Part shown: in pieces, positions 1-8,912 of the stretch
How the letters are laid out: each line of letters begins with the position of its first letter
Position numbering within the stretch: the stretch's first letter is position 1
Assembly: GCA_963800505.1 (NCBI GenBank)
Contig: CAWDBL010000037.1
Span: 372,001 to 436,000, forward strand
Source of the DNA: Fodinibacter sp963800505
GTDB taxonomy: Bacteria > Actinomycetota > Actinomycetes > Actinomycetales > Dermatophilaceae
Length of the DNA stretch: 64,000 bases
Direction: 5' to 3'
The notes under the pieces: model-generated
The model's database searches: none
Told to the model about the DNA's origin: nothing
The model's input: only the letters and a program-made list of their open reading frames with translations
Program-made: the position numbers and the translations under genes

Positions 1-480
1 ACGACGAGCTCCACCGACTCGGCCCCGGTGCTCGGCACCGCGCCGGCTCGGCGCGCGATGACCCGCGGCGAGCGCGACCGGCTGACCAGCGACCTCCGCA
101 TGGCGTGCATGCGCATCTCGCGTCGCGTGCGCTTCGAGAGCACCGCGCCGGTCGCCCCGCACCAGTTCTCGGTGCTCGCGCGCCTCGAGGAGGCGCCCCG
201 CACCCCCAAGGAGCTCGCGGCCTTCGAGAAGGTCAGCGCTCCGAGCATGACCCGCACCGTGGCCGCCCTCGTGGAGGGCGGCCTGGTCGCGCGCGCCGAC
301 GACCCGGCCGACGGCCGCTCGGTGATCCTGTCGCTGACGCCCGAGGGACGCCGCACCATCCGCGACATCCGCCGCCGCCGCGACCAGTGGTTCGCCGCGC
401 GGCTCGAGAAGCTCACCGACGACGAGCGGGCGGTGCTGGCGCAGGCCACGGTGCTGTTGGAACGGGTGGCTGCCGAATGA
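1..480 (+). CDS. MarR-family transcriptional regulator (start may lie left of the window)
   Basis: Winged-helix DNA-binding regulator. The recognition region reads SAPSMTRTVAALVEGGLV and the wing contains RADDPADGRSVILSLTPEG, the usual DxxDxR-type MarR wing; both are directly visible. The frame is open to base 1 (TTSSTDSAPVLGT...), so the true start may be outside; in-window candidates are GTG at 28 and ATG at 58. Its TGA overlaps the ATG of the following MFS gene (ATGA), so the two are translationally coupled. A MarR gene in front of an exporter is normally a local, ligand-responsive repressor of that exporter; the ligand cannot be read from the sequence. Confidence 0.9.
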   Translation, partial: TTSSTDSAPVLGTAPARRAMTRGERDRLTSDLRMACMRISRRVRFESTAPVAPHQFSVLARLEEAPRTPKELAAFEKVSAPSMTRTVAALVEGGLVARADDPADGRSVILSLTPEGRRTIRDIRRRRDQWFAARLEKLTDDERAVLAQATVLLERVAAE

Positions 481-1778
481 GCCCCACCTTCTCCTCGCTC
501 GAGGTCCGGAACTACCGCCTGTGGGCGTCCGGCGCCCTGGTGTCGAACGTCGGCACCTGGATGGGTCGGGTCGGCCAGGACTGGCTCGTGCTCACCGTGC
601 TCACCGCCGGGTCCGCCACGGCGCTGGGCATCGTCACCGGCCTGCAGTTCCTCCCCTTCCTTCTGCTCGCACCCTGGGCGGGCCTGATCGCGGACAGGTT
701 CCGCAAGCGCCGCATCCTGCTGCTCACCCAGACCCTGCTGGCCGCGTCGAGCCTGCTGCTCGGCATCCTCGCCGTGGCGGGGCTGGCCCAGCTGTGGCAG
801 GTCTACGCGATCGCGTTGTTCCAGGGAGTCGTCACCGCGATCGACAACCCGGCCCGGCAGGCGTTCGTGTCCGAGATGGTGCCCGACGACAAGCTCACCA
901 ACGCCGTCTCGCTGAACTCCGCCTCGTTCAACCTCGGCCGGCTGATCGGTCCTGGCCTGGCCGGCGTCGTCATCGCGCTGTGGGGCGTCGGCCCGGCGCT
1001 GCTGCTCAACACCTTCACCTTCGTCTTCGTCATCGTCGCCCTGCTGCGGCTGCGCAGCAACGAGCTGCGCCCGGCGCCGCGGGCGAAGGGTCGGGGCGGC
1101 ATCCGCGAGGGGTTCCACTATGTGCGGATGCGGCGTGACATCCAGCTGGTCATGCTGCTCGTCTTCGTGCTCGGCACCTTCGGGATGAACTTCCAGATCA
1201 CCATGGCGCTGATGGCGACCAAGGTGTTCGACAAGGGCGCCGGTGAGTTCGGCCTGCTCGGGTCGATCATGGCGGTCGGCTCGCTGACCGCCGCTCTGCT
1301 CTCGGCGCGCCGCAAGGTGCCCCGCCTGCGGGTGCTGCTGCTCTCGCTCGCTGGTTTCACCGTGGCCGCCGCGCTCGCCGCGATGGCGCCGACCTACTGG
1401 CTGTTCGCGCTGGCGCTGGTGCCGGTCGGGCTCACCGCCCTCACCGCGCTGACCACCGCCAACGCCATGGTCCAGACCCGGGTCGCGCCCGAGATGCGCG
1501 GCCGTGTGATGGCCCTCTACATGGCGATCTTCATGGGCGGCACCCCCGCCGGTGCGCCGCTGATCGGCTGGATCTCGGAGCAGTTCGGGCCGCGCTGGAC
1601 CATCGGCATCGGAGCGGTCGCCGTGGGCCTGGTGCTGGTGGGGGTGTCGCTGTGGCTGGCGAGGTCGGAGAATGTGCGCGTGAGCTATGAGTCGCAGCGA
1701 CGTCCGCGGATGCGGGTCACCTCGGTGCCGATGCTCTCCGATCGGCCGACGGTGTCGGTGCCGGAGCCGGCCCGGTGA
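477..1778 (+). CDS. MFS transporter, EntS/MFS_3-like exporter
   Basis: About 433 residues with some twelve hydrophobic segments, beginning MSPTFSSLEVRNYRLWASG, the normal N-terminus of the EntS/MFS_3 exporter group. The loop 2-3 signature is seen as GLIADRFRKRRIL, and the conserved IDNPARQAFVSEMV segment is present. The family exports small molecules such as siderophores, antibiotics or drugs by proton antiport. The start is the ATG overlapping the TGA of the upstream MarR gene, and its own TGA overlaps a GTG that opens a 28-residue membrane peptide, giving a three-gene coupled unit. The substrate is unknown. Confidence 0.93.
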   Translation: MSPTFSSLEVRNYRLWASGALVSNVGTWMGRVGQDWLVLTVLTAGSATALGIVTGLQFLPFLLLAPWAGLIADRFRKRRILLLTQTLLAASSLLLGILAVAGLAQLWQVYAIALFQGVVTAIDNPARQAFVSEMVPDDKLTNAVSLNSASFNLGRLIGPGLAGVVIALWGVGPALLLNTFTFVFVIVALLRLRSNELRPAPRAKGRGGIREGFHYVRMRRDIQLVMLLVFVLGTFGMNFQITMALMATKVFDKGAGEFGLLGSIMAVGSLTAALLSARRKVPRLRVLLLSLAGFTVAAALAAMAPTYWLFALALVPVGLTALTALTTANAMVQTRVAPEMRGRVMALYMAIFMGGTPAGAPLIGWISEQFGPRWTIGIGAVAVGLVLVGVSLWLARSENVRVSYESQRRPRMRVTSVPMLSDRPTVSVPEPAR

Positions 1779-1861
1779 CCCCGCTCTTCCGGCGCCGGAT
1801 GACGCTCGGGGTGCTCGGCGTGCTCGTCGGCGTCGCGCTGGTCTACGCGCTGACCCGGTAG
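1775..1861 (+). CDS. 28-residue single-pass membrane peptide
   Basis: A GTG start overlaps the stop of the MFS gene (GTGA) and is followed by 28 codons ending in TAG. The peptide has a basic start (MTPLFRRRM) and one hydrophobic helix (LGVLGVLVGVALVYAL) ending TR, so the predicted topology is N-in with a single membrane pass. The exact coupling and the clean basic/hydrophobic layout argue that it is real, possibly a small subunit or stabiliser of the exporter; that role is inference. No family recognised. It is below most gene-finder length limits. Confidence 0.5.
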   Translation: MTPLFRRRMTLGVLGVLVGVALVYALTR

Positions 1862-1892
1862 GCGCCGGCGACCGGGCACGGCATCCGCCGCC

Positions 1893-4097
1893 TCAGGAGG
1901 CGCGGGCCGCCAGTGCGTCGGTGAGGGCAGGGGCGATGTCGGGCACGAGCGTGCGCGCGAACGTCGTCGTGATGTGGCCGTGGTCGAAGTAGGCGATGAG
2001 GCCGCCGATGACGACGTGGCAGCGCCCGTCGCGGCAGAACCGGTCGGTGAGGTCGAGGCCCGACACCAGGCCGGAGGTGTCGCCCTCGGCTGCCGCGAAC
2101 AGGGGGTCCGGCTCGACCGCAACGCGAGCGGGGTGGGTGCACGCCGATACGTCGTCGGGGTGCGTGGCGACGCAGTCGGGCGCCGACTCCACGGCCGCCG
2201 GCACGTCGCGCAGCACGATGACCCGGGTGCCTGAGGCGGTGATGGTGCGCAGCGTCTCGGCGTAGGCGCGCTCGGCGACGGCCGCCTTGTTCTCGCTGGG
2301 GACGCCGATGACCTGCTGGAAGGTGCGGTCGCTCATGACGACGAGGTCGTAGTCGCCGTTGCCCACCTTGCCGACCGCCCACCGGTTCCAGGCCCGGCAG
2401 TTCTTGGTGGCCCGCGCCGACCCGAAGTCCAGGTCGAGGTCGACGGTGTAGCACTGCGACACCAGGTAGGTGTCGAGCCGCCACCCGCGCTCCTGCGCGA
2501 TCGGCGCCAGCGCGGGCTGCCAGTGGCCGGCGTGGGAGTTGCCGATCAGGGCGACCTTGACCTTCCCGTCGGGGTCGCCGTAGGTGCACACGTTGTGGGC
2601 GGTGAACGGCCGGGTCGACCAGCACCCGTCGGCGTAGACCTCCGACTTGTCGTTGCGGGCGACGGCAGGGCTCGACAGCAGCTCGTCACCGGCGATCGAG
2701 CGGCAGCCGGGGTTGCGCGTCGCCTCGGCGCCGACGCAGCCGGAGCTGGCGAGCTTCGTGGTGAGCGCCTGCTGCTCGGCGGCCACCGCCGACTCGGAGC
2801 GCTGGATGACGACCAGACCGGCGCCGCCGAGCACGAGCACGCTCACCGCGAGGATGGCGAAGCTGCGCGGGAGACTGGCCCCGAGCACCGTGGACCGGCG
2901 CACCGGGTCCTCGACGAAACGCTTGGTGAGCGCGGCCACCACCAGGACCGCGGCGATGGCGACGAGCTTCTCGAGGAGGGTGAGGTCGCGGGCCAGGGCG
3001 TAGGGGAGGATGACGACGACCGGCCAGTGCCACAGGTAGACCGAGTACGAGATGTCGCCCAGCTGCTGCGACGGCCGGGCGCGCAGCAGGCCGCGGGGTG
3101 ACCAGGGCGCCGAGTCGCTGTCGGCAGCGATGACCAGCACGGCCCCCAGGGTGGGCAGCAGCGCGGCGGTGCCGGGGAACGGGGTGGCGGAGTCGAAGCG
3201 CATCGCCGCCCAGGCGATCATCGCCAGCCCCAGCCAGGCGAGCGCGGAGCGCAGCAGCGGGGAGCGGAGGCGCCAGCCGTGGTGCACCGCGAGGGCCAGG
3301 ACCGAGCCGAGCCCGAGCTCCCACACCCGGGTCGGCGTGACGAAGTAGGCCGCCGCCGGGTCGGACGAGGTCAGCAGCACCGAGCCGGTGAGCGATGCCA
3401 CCGTGACGCCGACCAGCCCGACGGCCCACCACGCCTGCGGACGCCGACCGCGCCCGAGGAAGGCAAGGGCCGCGATGAGCAGCGGCCACAGCACGTAGAA
3501 CTGCTCCTCGACCGACAGCGACCAGTAGTGCTGCACGGGGCTGGGGGCGTTCTCGGCCGAGAGGTAGTCGGTGGCTGACGCGGCCAGTGCCCAGTTCTCG
3601 ATCGACAGGGCCGACGCGATCGTCTCGCGCGCGACCGTCGGCAGCAGCGTGGACGGCAGCCAGACGATCGACGCCACGAGGGTCACGCCGAGCACGAGCG
3701 ACGCCGCAGGAAGCAGCCGTCGCACCCGACGGGCCCAGAACCGGCCGAGCAGGCGGGGGGTGGTCGGTGGCGAGCGCATCAGGTGGCTGGAGATGAGGAA
3801 GCCGGAGATGACGAAGAAGACGTCGACACCGACGTAGCCGCCGGTCAGCGCCTGGGGCCAGAAGTGGAACAGCAGCACGATCAGCACCGCGAGGGCACGC
3901 AGACCCTGGATGTCGCCGCGCACCGGTTCGGCGGTGCGCCGGCCGGGTGGGTCGCCGGCTCGCGTGGCGGGCGGAGCGGGTGTGGGCGGCGTAGCCGGTG
4001 TGGCCGGCGTGGCCGGCGTGGCCGGTGCCTCAGCCCGCGGGAGCACGGCCACCGGGCCGTCGGCCACCGGGGCCGACGAGGGGGTCACCTGCTCCAC
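1893..4097 (-). CDS. OafA/YrhL-type acyltransferase with C-terminal SGNH domain
   Basis: A 734-residue membrane acyltransferase that O-acylates a surface glycan or cell-wall sugar. A low-complexity Pro/Ala/Thr tail (ATPATPATPATPPTP) covers about residues 25-50. The acyltransferase-3 domain starts near residue 65 with GLRALAVLIVLLFHF (catalytic His region) and GGYVGVDVFFVISGFLI, followed by about ten hydrophobic helices to residue ~400. The extracytoplasmic SGNH part carries GNSHAGHW near 515 (an N-H variant of the GDSH block) and a late YFDHGHIT near 702 that fits the DxxH block. The two-domain layout matches O-acetyltransferases of the OatA/OafA group. It converges with the MFS unit. Substrate unknown. 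Confidence 0.92.
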   Translation of the reverse strand: MEQVTPSSAPVADGPVAVLPRAEAPATPATPATPATPPTPAPPATRAGDPPGRRTAEPVRGDIQGLRALAVLIVLLFHFWPQALTGGYVGVDVFFVISGFLISSHLMRSPPTTPRLLGRFWARRVRRLLPAASLVLGVTLVASIVWLPSTLLPTVARETIASALSIENWALAASATDYLSAENAPSPVQHYWSLSVEEQFYVLWPLLIAALAFLGRGRRPQAWWAVGLVGVTVASLTGSVLLTSSDPAAAYFVTPTRVWELGLGSVLALAVHHGWRLRSPLLRSALAWLGLAMIAWAAMRFDSATPFPGTAALLPTLGAVLVIAADSDSAPWSPRGLLRARPSQQLGDISYSVYLWHWPVVVILPYALARDLTLLEKLVAIAAVLVVAALTKRFVEDPVRRSTVLGASLPRSFAILAVSVLVLGGAGLVVIQRSESAVAAEQQALTTKLASSGCVGAEATRNPGCRSIAGDELLSSPAVARNDKSEVYADGCWSTRPFTAHNVCTYGDPDGKVKVALIGNSHAGHWQPALAPIAQERGWRLDTYLVSQCYTVDLDLDFGSARATKNCRAWNRWAVGKVGNGDYDLVVMSDRTFQQVIGVPSENKAAVAERAYAETLRTITASGTRVIVLRDVPAAVESAPDCVATHPDDVSACTHPARVAVEPDPLFAAAEGDTSGLVSGLDLTDRFCRDGRCHVVIGGLIAYFDHGHITTTFARTLVPDIAPALTDALAARAS

Positions 4098-4281
4098 CGT
4101 TGTCTCCTGAGCCTGGGTCGTCTGGGGTGCCGCTGATGCCCCGCGGGCCGGCCACGAACCGAGTCAATGCTAGAGGCGTGGAGCCGTCCGGCTCGAATCC
4201 CACTTCAGCCGGCTCTCGGCCCGAGGCCACCTCGGGGACCCGGCGTCGGGTCCGCATCGGTCCGGCCCCTACCGTGGTGGT

Positions 4282-5750
4282 GTGGGACCCGCCTCGGCGC
4301 GAACGATGGACCGGGCCCGGCCCGACGACCTGCTGCAGCTGGCGGTCGACAAGGGCGGCCGGGTGCCGATGGCCATCGGCGCGCTGCTCGTGCTCGACCC
4401 CGCGAGCCGCGTGCCCGCCGACGCCCTGCGGACCCTGCTGCTCGCCCGGTCGGCGCTCGTCCCACGCCTCCAGCAGCGGCTCCACGCGACCCCGCCGCTC
4501 GGGGGTCGGGCGGTCTGGCTGGATGCCGGGAGCGCGGCGGTGGCGCGGTGCGTGGACTCCGTCGTGGTCGCCGGGGTGGGCACGTCGCCGGGGCGGCCGG
4601 ATGCCGTGCCGTCACCGCACGCCCGCGTCCCGGGCGTCGAGCGGGCGCTGCTCGATGCAACGGCCGACCTCGTGCTGACCCGGCTCCCCACCGACGGCCC
4701 GCTCTGGCGTGCCCGGTTGCTGCTTCGCCCGGACCGCACCGTCGGTGCCCTGGCCCTCGTCGCCCACCACGTCGTCGCCGACGGGATGGGCGGGCTCGCC
4801 GTCCTGGGGGCGCTCGCCGACCAGCTCCCCGGCCGTGCCCCGTCAGGTACCGGAGGTCACGGTGTAGCGACGAGCGCGACGAGCGCGACGGGTGGTCGGA
4901 CGGTGGAGGTGCGGGAACGGCATCCGGGCCGGTCGTGCGGGCGCCAGAGCCCTTGCCACCCTGGCCCGAGCTGGCCCGCGACGCGTGGGCGGAACGGCTG
5001 ACCGGGCTGCGCCGCAAGGCTGCCGGCGCCGGGCACCTGGCCGGAGGGCTCGACGAGCTCGGGCTGCGGCGTCCGCGCCTGGCGCAGCGGTGCAGCCTGT
5101 TGGGCGCGACCGGCGACCGGCGCCGGCTCGAGCTGGCGATCGCCGACCTCGACGCGGTGCGGGCCACGGCGCACGCCCATGGCGCGACGGTCAACGACGT
5201 CGTGGTCACGGCCGTCACCGGAGCGCTCGTCGACCTGCTGGCGCGGCGGGGCGAGCACGTGGCCGAGCTGGTCGTCTCGGTGCCGGTGTCGCGGCGGCAG
5301 CAGGGGCAGGCCGACGCGCTGGGCAACTCCACGGGCGTCGTGCCGGTGCGGGTGCCCGCCGTGCCGGACCCCGCGGTGCGCCTCCCGGCCCTGGTGGCCC
5401 AGCGGTCGCGGGTCGGGGCGCCGGGGCGCGGCGGGTCGGCGGCGGTGCTCACTCCGGCGTTCCGGGCGCTGGCGGCGGTGGGCGCGTTCCAGGGGTTCGT
5501 CGACCACCAGCGGCTCGTGCACACGTTCGTGACCAACGTCCGCGGGCCGGGGCAGCGCCTCCGGTTGGCCGGGGCCGAGGTGACCGCCCTGGTGCCGGTC
5601 GCCGTGAACCCGGGGAACGTCGCGGTGTCGTTCGACGTGCTGTCCTATGCCGGCACCCTCGGGGTGACCCTCGTGTGCGACCCGGTGCTGGTGCCCGAGT
5701 CGGCCTGGCTGGCTGACCGCGTGACCGCCGGCCTCACGGCATCCGGCTGA
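4282..5750 (+). pseudogene. WS/DGAT wax ester synthase / diacylglycerol acyltransferase, frameshifted
   Basis: Two open frames together make one WS/DGAT protein. The 5' part (frame of 4282) has the PDDLLQLAVDKGGRVPMAIGA start and the catalytic HHVVADG (HHxxxDG) motif, then runs into junk ending at 5001. The 3' part, in the -1 frame, resumes as RAPEPLPPWPELARDAW and carries the C-terminal domain (LGNSTGVVPVRV, FVTNVRGPGQ, AVNPGNVAVSFDVLSY). One base is missing, or two are extra, between about 4840 and 4935, next to a GACGAGCGC direct repeat. Active homologues join fatty-acyl-CoA to alcohols or diacylglycerol for storage lipid. A TACCGT box seven bases before the GTG at 4282 suggests a leaderless transcript; ATG 4306 is the alternative start. 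Sequencing error is possible. Confidence 0.8.
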
Positions 5751-5761
5751 GCGGTCGGGCG

Positions 5762-6892
5762 TCAGCCCAGGTGGTCGACGACGTACTCGACGCAGCCGAT
5801 CAGCTTGCTGACGTCGTCGGGGTCGACCGCCGGGAAGCAGGCCACCCGCAGCTGGTTGCGGCCGAGCTTGCGGTAGGGCTCGACATCGACGACACCGTTG
5901 GCCCGCAACGTCTTTGCGATGGCCGAGGCGTCGATCGCGTCGTCGAAGTCGATGGTCGCGACGACCTGCGAGCGGTTCGCGGGGTCGCTGACGTAGGGGG
6001 TGGCGTAGTCGCTCGCCTCGGCCCAGTCGTAGAGCCGGCCCGAGGAGTCCTTGGTGCGCGCGGCGGCCCAGTCGAGGCCGCCCTGGCCGTTGAGCCACTC
6101 GACCTGGTTGGCCAGCATCGCCAGCGTGGCGATGGCCGGGGTGTTGTAGGTCTGGTCGAGCCGGCTGTTGCTGATGGCGGTGGGCAGGCTGAAGAAGTCG
6201 GGCACCCAACGGCCGGATGCCGCGATCTCCTCGACCCGCGCGAGGGCGGCCGGCGAGAACAGCGCCAGCCAGAGGCCACCGTCGGAGGCGAAGGACTTCT
6301 GCGGCGCGAAGTAGTAGACGTCGGCCTGGCTGACGTCGACGGGCAGCCCGCCCGCGCCCGAGGTGGCGTCGATGAGCACGAGGGCGTCGGCATCCGCGCC
6401 ATCGACTCGCTGCACGGGGGCCATGACGCCCGTGCTGGTCTCGTTGTGCGCCCAGGCGTAGACGTCGACGCCGGCCTCGGCGCGCGGGTCGGGGCGGCTG
6501 CCGGGCTCGCTGGAGATGACGGTCGGCTCGCCGAGGAACGGAGCGTTCTTGGTGACCGTGGCGAACTTGCTCGAGAACTCGCCGAAGGTGAGGTGCTGGG
6601 CCCGGTCGCGCACCAGCCCGAAGGCGGCGACGTCCCAGAACGCCGTCGCCCCACCGTTGCCGAGCACGACCTCGTAGCCCTCGGGGACGTCGAAGTAGGT
6701 GGCCAGGCCGGAGCGGATCGACTTCACGATGTTCCTGACCGGCGCCTGGCGGTGCGACGTGCCCATCACCGTGCGGCCGATCGCGGCGACCGCCTCGACC
6801 TGCTCGGGGCGCACCTTCGACGGGCCGGACCCGAACCGGCCGTCGGCGGGGAGCAGCTCGGCGGGGAGGGTGATGGGGGCGGTGTCGCTCAC
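5762..6892 (-). CDS. serC: phosphoserine aminotransferase
   Basis: A 376-residue PLP enzyme converting 3-phosphohydroxypyruvate and glutamate to O-phosphoserine and 2-oxoglutarate, in serine and possibly pyridoxine synthesis. The N-terminus has the phosphate-binding FGSGPSKVRPEQ and MGTSHRQAPV; the PLP lysine is in APQKSFASDGG near residue 197; the C-terminal RKLGRNQLRVACFP fits the actinobacterial SerC type. Full length, no defects. It sits alone between the broken WS/DGAT gene and the sugar-dehydrogenase/citrate synthase pair. pdxH lies 6 kb away, so PLP-related functions are near but not in one operon. Confidence 0.95.
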   Translation of the reverse strand: MSDTAPITLPAELLPADGRFGSGPSKVRPEQVEAVAAIGRTVMGTSHRQAPVRNIVKSIRSGLATYFDVPEGYEVVLGNGGATAFWDVAAFGLVRDRAQHLTFGEFSSKFATVTKNAPFLGEPTVISSEPGSRPDPRAEAGVDVYAWAHNETSTGVMAPVQRVDGADADALVLIDATSGAGGLPVDVSQADVYYFAPQKSFASDGGLWLALFSPAALARVEEIAASGRWVPDFFSLPTAISNSRLDQTYNTPAIATLAMLANQVEWLNGQGGLDWAAARTKDSSGRLYDWAEASDYATPYVSDPANRSQVVATIDFDDAIDASAIAKTLRANGVVDVEPYRKLGRNQLRVACFPAVDPDDVSKLIGCVEYVVDHLG

Positions 6893-7037
6893 GGGGGTCT
6901 CCGGTGTCGTTGGTCGGGGGTGGTGGGGGAGGGAGTCGGGCCCTCCACGGCCGGCTCCATCCTCACCGATGGTGACCGGATGCCGGACGTGAGGTCCACC
7001 ACGTGGATCGCACCGGGGCGCCCCGTGGGCAGGCCGC

Positions 7038-8912
7038 TCAGCGCACCACCCCGCCGAGGTTGACGCTGCTGTAGCTGCTCGGACCGCCGCGGTTGACCCA
7101 CAGGCCGCCGTCGCTGCCGCGCCCGGCGATCAGGAAGCTGCCGTCCGCCCGCGAGACGATGTCCCCGGCGGAGGTCCACACCGCCGTGGTGGCGATGGCG
7201 AGCGTCCCGCGCTGCACGACCGCCCGCTCGGCGGTCGCGCCGTCGGTGGTGCGCCCGCTCACGACGATGAGCTTGCGGGCCGGGTCGGCGGACGCCGACT
7301 GACCTGAGGTGAACTGGCCCCCGAGCGACACCCAGCCGCTCCAGCGCTGCCCGTTCCAGTGCTGCCGGTGGGCCACGCCCCGCGGCGAGACGGCGAACAC
7401 GTCGAGCGTGCCGTCGCCCAGGGAGACCGCGTGCTGCGCGACGACGATGCCGCCGAGGTTCGTCGACCCGAGCCGCGGGCCGCCGCGGTACCACGAGTGC
7501 ACGACCGCGCCGGACGCCAGGCGGGTGACGAGGTCGACCCGGCCGGTCGCCGACGACGTGGCCGAGGGTGCGTTGGTGGTGTTGACCCCGGCGGGGGCGT
7601 AGCCACCCCACGTGCTGCCGTCGTTGGCGCTGCGCCGCAGTGAGACGTGGTCGGCGGTGCTGCGCACGAACACAGTGACCTGGGTGCCGGTGCGGGCCAG
7701 CGTGACGCCGGAGGTCGAGATCAGCGTCCCGGCCGGCAGCACCCGAGGTGTCGCGGTGGGTGCGATGCGCACGATGCGGTCGTTGGTGCCGTTCGAGGTC
7801 GTGGACCACAGGGCGCCGTCCGGGCCCTGCATCAGGGTGCGGATCCTGCCGAAACCCTCGGCCTGGGCGAGCGGGGTGACCGCCACGACCCGGCTCGGGC
7901 CGGGCGTCGGGTTCATCCGCATCAGCGAGATGCCCTGGTCCTTGAGCAGGGCGACGGCGAGGGCGCCGCGCCACGCGCCCCTCCGCGCGTCGGAGAGGAA
8001 GGCGGCACCGCTGGTCGCGACCGTCGGCAGCCCGGAGGTCCACATCGCCGGGCGTGCCGAGGGGAACTTGGCCAGGTCGGTCATCGGGGTGGCCTCGTTG
8101 TAGCCCGGCACCGGGTCCCAGCCGTAGTTCGCGCCCCGCACCACGAGGTTGACCTCGTCGTCGCGGTCGGAGCCGTGCTCGACGGACCACACCTCGTTGG
8201 TCCCGGGGCGCGTGGCGAGGCCCTGCACGTTGCGGTGCCCGTAGTTGTAGACGTACCGGGCGTTCCCCCCCTGGGCGACGAACGGGTTGTCGGCGGGGAT
8301 GGACCCGTCCCAACCCACGCGGAGCACCTTGCCGCCCAGCGAGGCGAGGTTCTGCGGGTTGGTGCCGACCGCGGCGTCGCCGGTGCCCACGTAGAGGTAG
8401 CCGTCGGCGCCGAAGCGCAGCCGGCATCCGCCGTGCCGGCCGCTGGCCAGGGGGATGCCGGTGACGACCGGGGCGCCGTCGGAGGTCGCCGTGGTGTCGC
8501 TCGTCATCCGCCAGCGCAGCACGCGGATGTCGAGGGCGCCGCCGTTCGCGTTCTGCACCGCCTGGCAGGTGTAGAAGCGCCGGTTGGTGGCGGAGGCCCG
8601 GTCGGCCACGATGCCGAGCAGCCCGGACTCGCCGACGTTGAAGATCGCCGGGAAGCCGGAGATGGCGACCTGCCGCGGGGCAGCGGAGCCCCGCTTGCTC
8701 CACACCTGACCTGCCTTCAGGTCGTAGAGCATGAGGCTGGGCTCGATCCAGGTGAGATCCCACGGGTTGCTCAGGCCGGCGACGACGGTGGTCACCTGCA
8801 CCGTCGGCGCGGCGGACGCCGGCGGAATGGCGACCGGGCCGGCGCCCAGGACGAGGGCCAGTCCCAGCCCGAGGGCGGCGAGGGGGGACAGCAGGCGGGA
8901 GCGGGGAGTCAG
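7038..8912 (-). CDS. secreted PQQ-type sugar dehydrogenase with C-terminal lectin-like propeller
   Basis: About 624 residues. A signal peptide (basic TPRSRLLSPL, then a long Ala/Leu/Gly core ending PPASA-APTV) is followed by a glucose/sorbosone dehydrogenase beta-propeller: GLSNPWDLTW, GESGLLGIV, GRHGGCRLRFGADGYLYVGT, YGHRNVQGLA, VEHGSDRDDEVN and GANYGWD are diagnostic. Roughly the last 230 residues contain repeated HSWYRGG, HRQHWNG and SLGG-type blades resembling PLL/fucolectin-like propellers, so the enzyme may bind glycans. No ATG, GTG or TTG precedes the signal peptide in frame; the only sensible start is CTG at 8912, overlapping the citrate synthase stop (CTGA). It presumably oxidises sugars outside the cell using PQQ; substrate unknown. 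Confidence 0.85.
   Translation of the reverse strand: MTPRSRLLSPLAALGLGLALVLGAGPVAIPPASAAPTVQVTTVVAGLSNPWDLTWIEPSLMLYDLKAGQVWSKRGSAAPRQVAISGFPAIFNVGESGLLGIVADRASATNRRFYTCQAVQNANGGALDIRVLRWRMTSDTTATSDGAPVVTGIPLASGRHGGCRLRFGADGYLYVGTGDAAVGTNPQNLASLGGKVLRVGWDGSIPADNPFVAQGGNARYVYNYGHRNVQGLATRPGTNEVWSVEHGSDRDDEVNLVVRGANYGWDPVPGYNEATPMTDLAKFPSARPAMWTSGLPTVATSGAAFLSDARRGAWRGALAVALLKDQGISLMRMNPTPGPSRVVAVTPLAQAEGFGRIRTLMQGPDGALWSTTSNGTNDRIVRIAPTATPRVLPAGTLISTSGVTLARTGTQVTVFVRSTADHVSLRRSANDGSTWGGYAPAGVNTTNAPSATSSATGRVDLVTRLASGAVVHSWYRGGPRLGSTNLGGIVVAQHAVSLGDGTLDVFAVSPRGVAHRQHWNGQRWSGWVSLGGQFTSGQSASADPARKLIVVSGRTTDGATAERAVVQRGTLAIATTAVWTSAGDIVSRADGSFLIAGRGSDGGLWVNRGGPSSYSSVNLGGVVR

Noticed and set aside
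3945..4030. GCCGGCGTG tandem repeats
   Set aside because: They simply encode the Ala-Thr-Pro tail of the acyltransferase; no independent element.
4175..4225. tRNA-like GGCTCGAATCCCAC segment
   Set aside because: Resembles a T-arm but no acceptor, D-arm or anticodon arm can be built around it.
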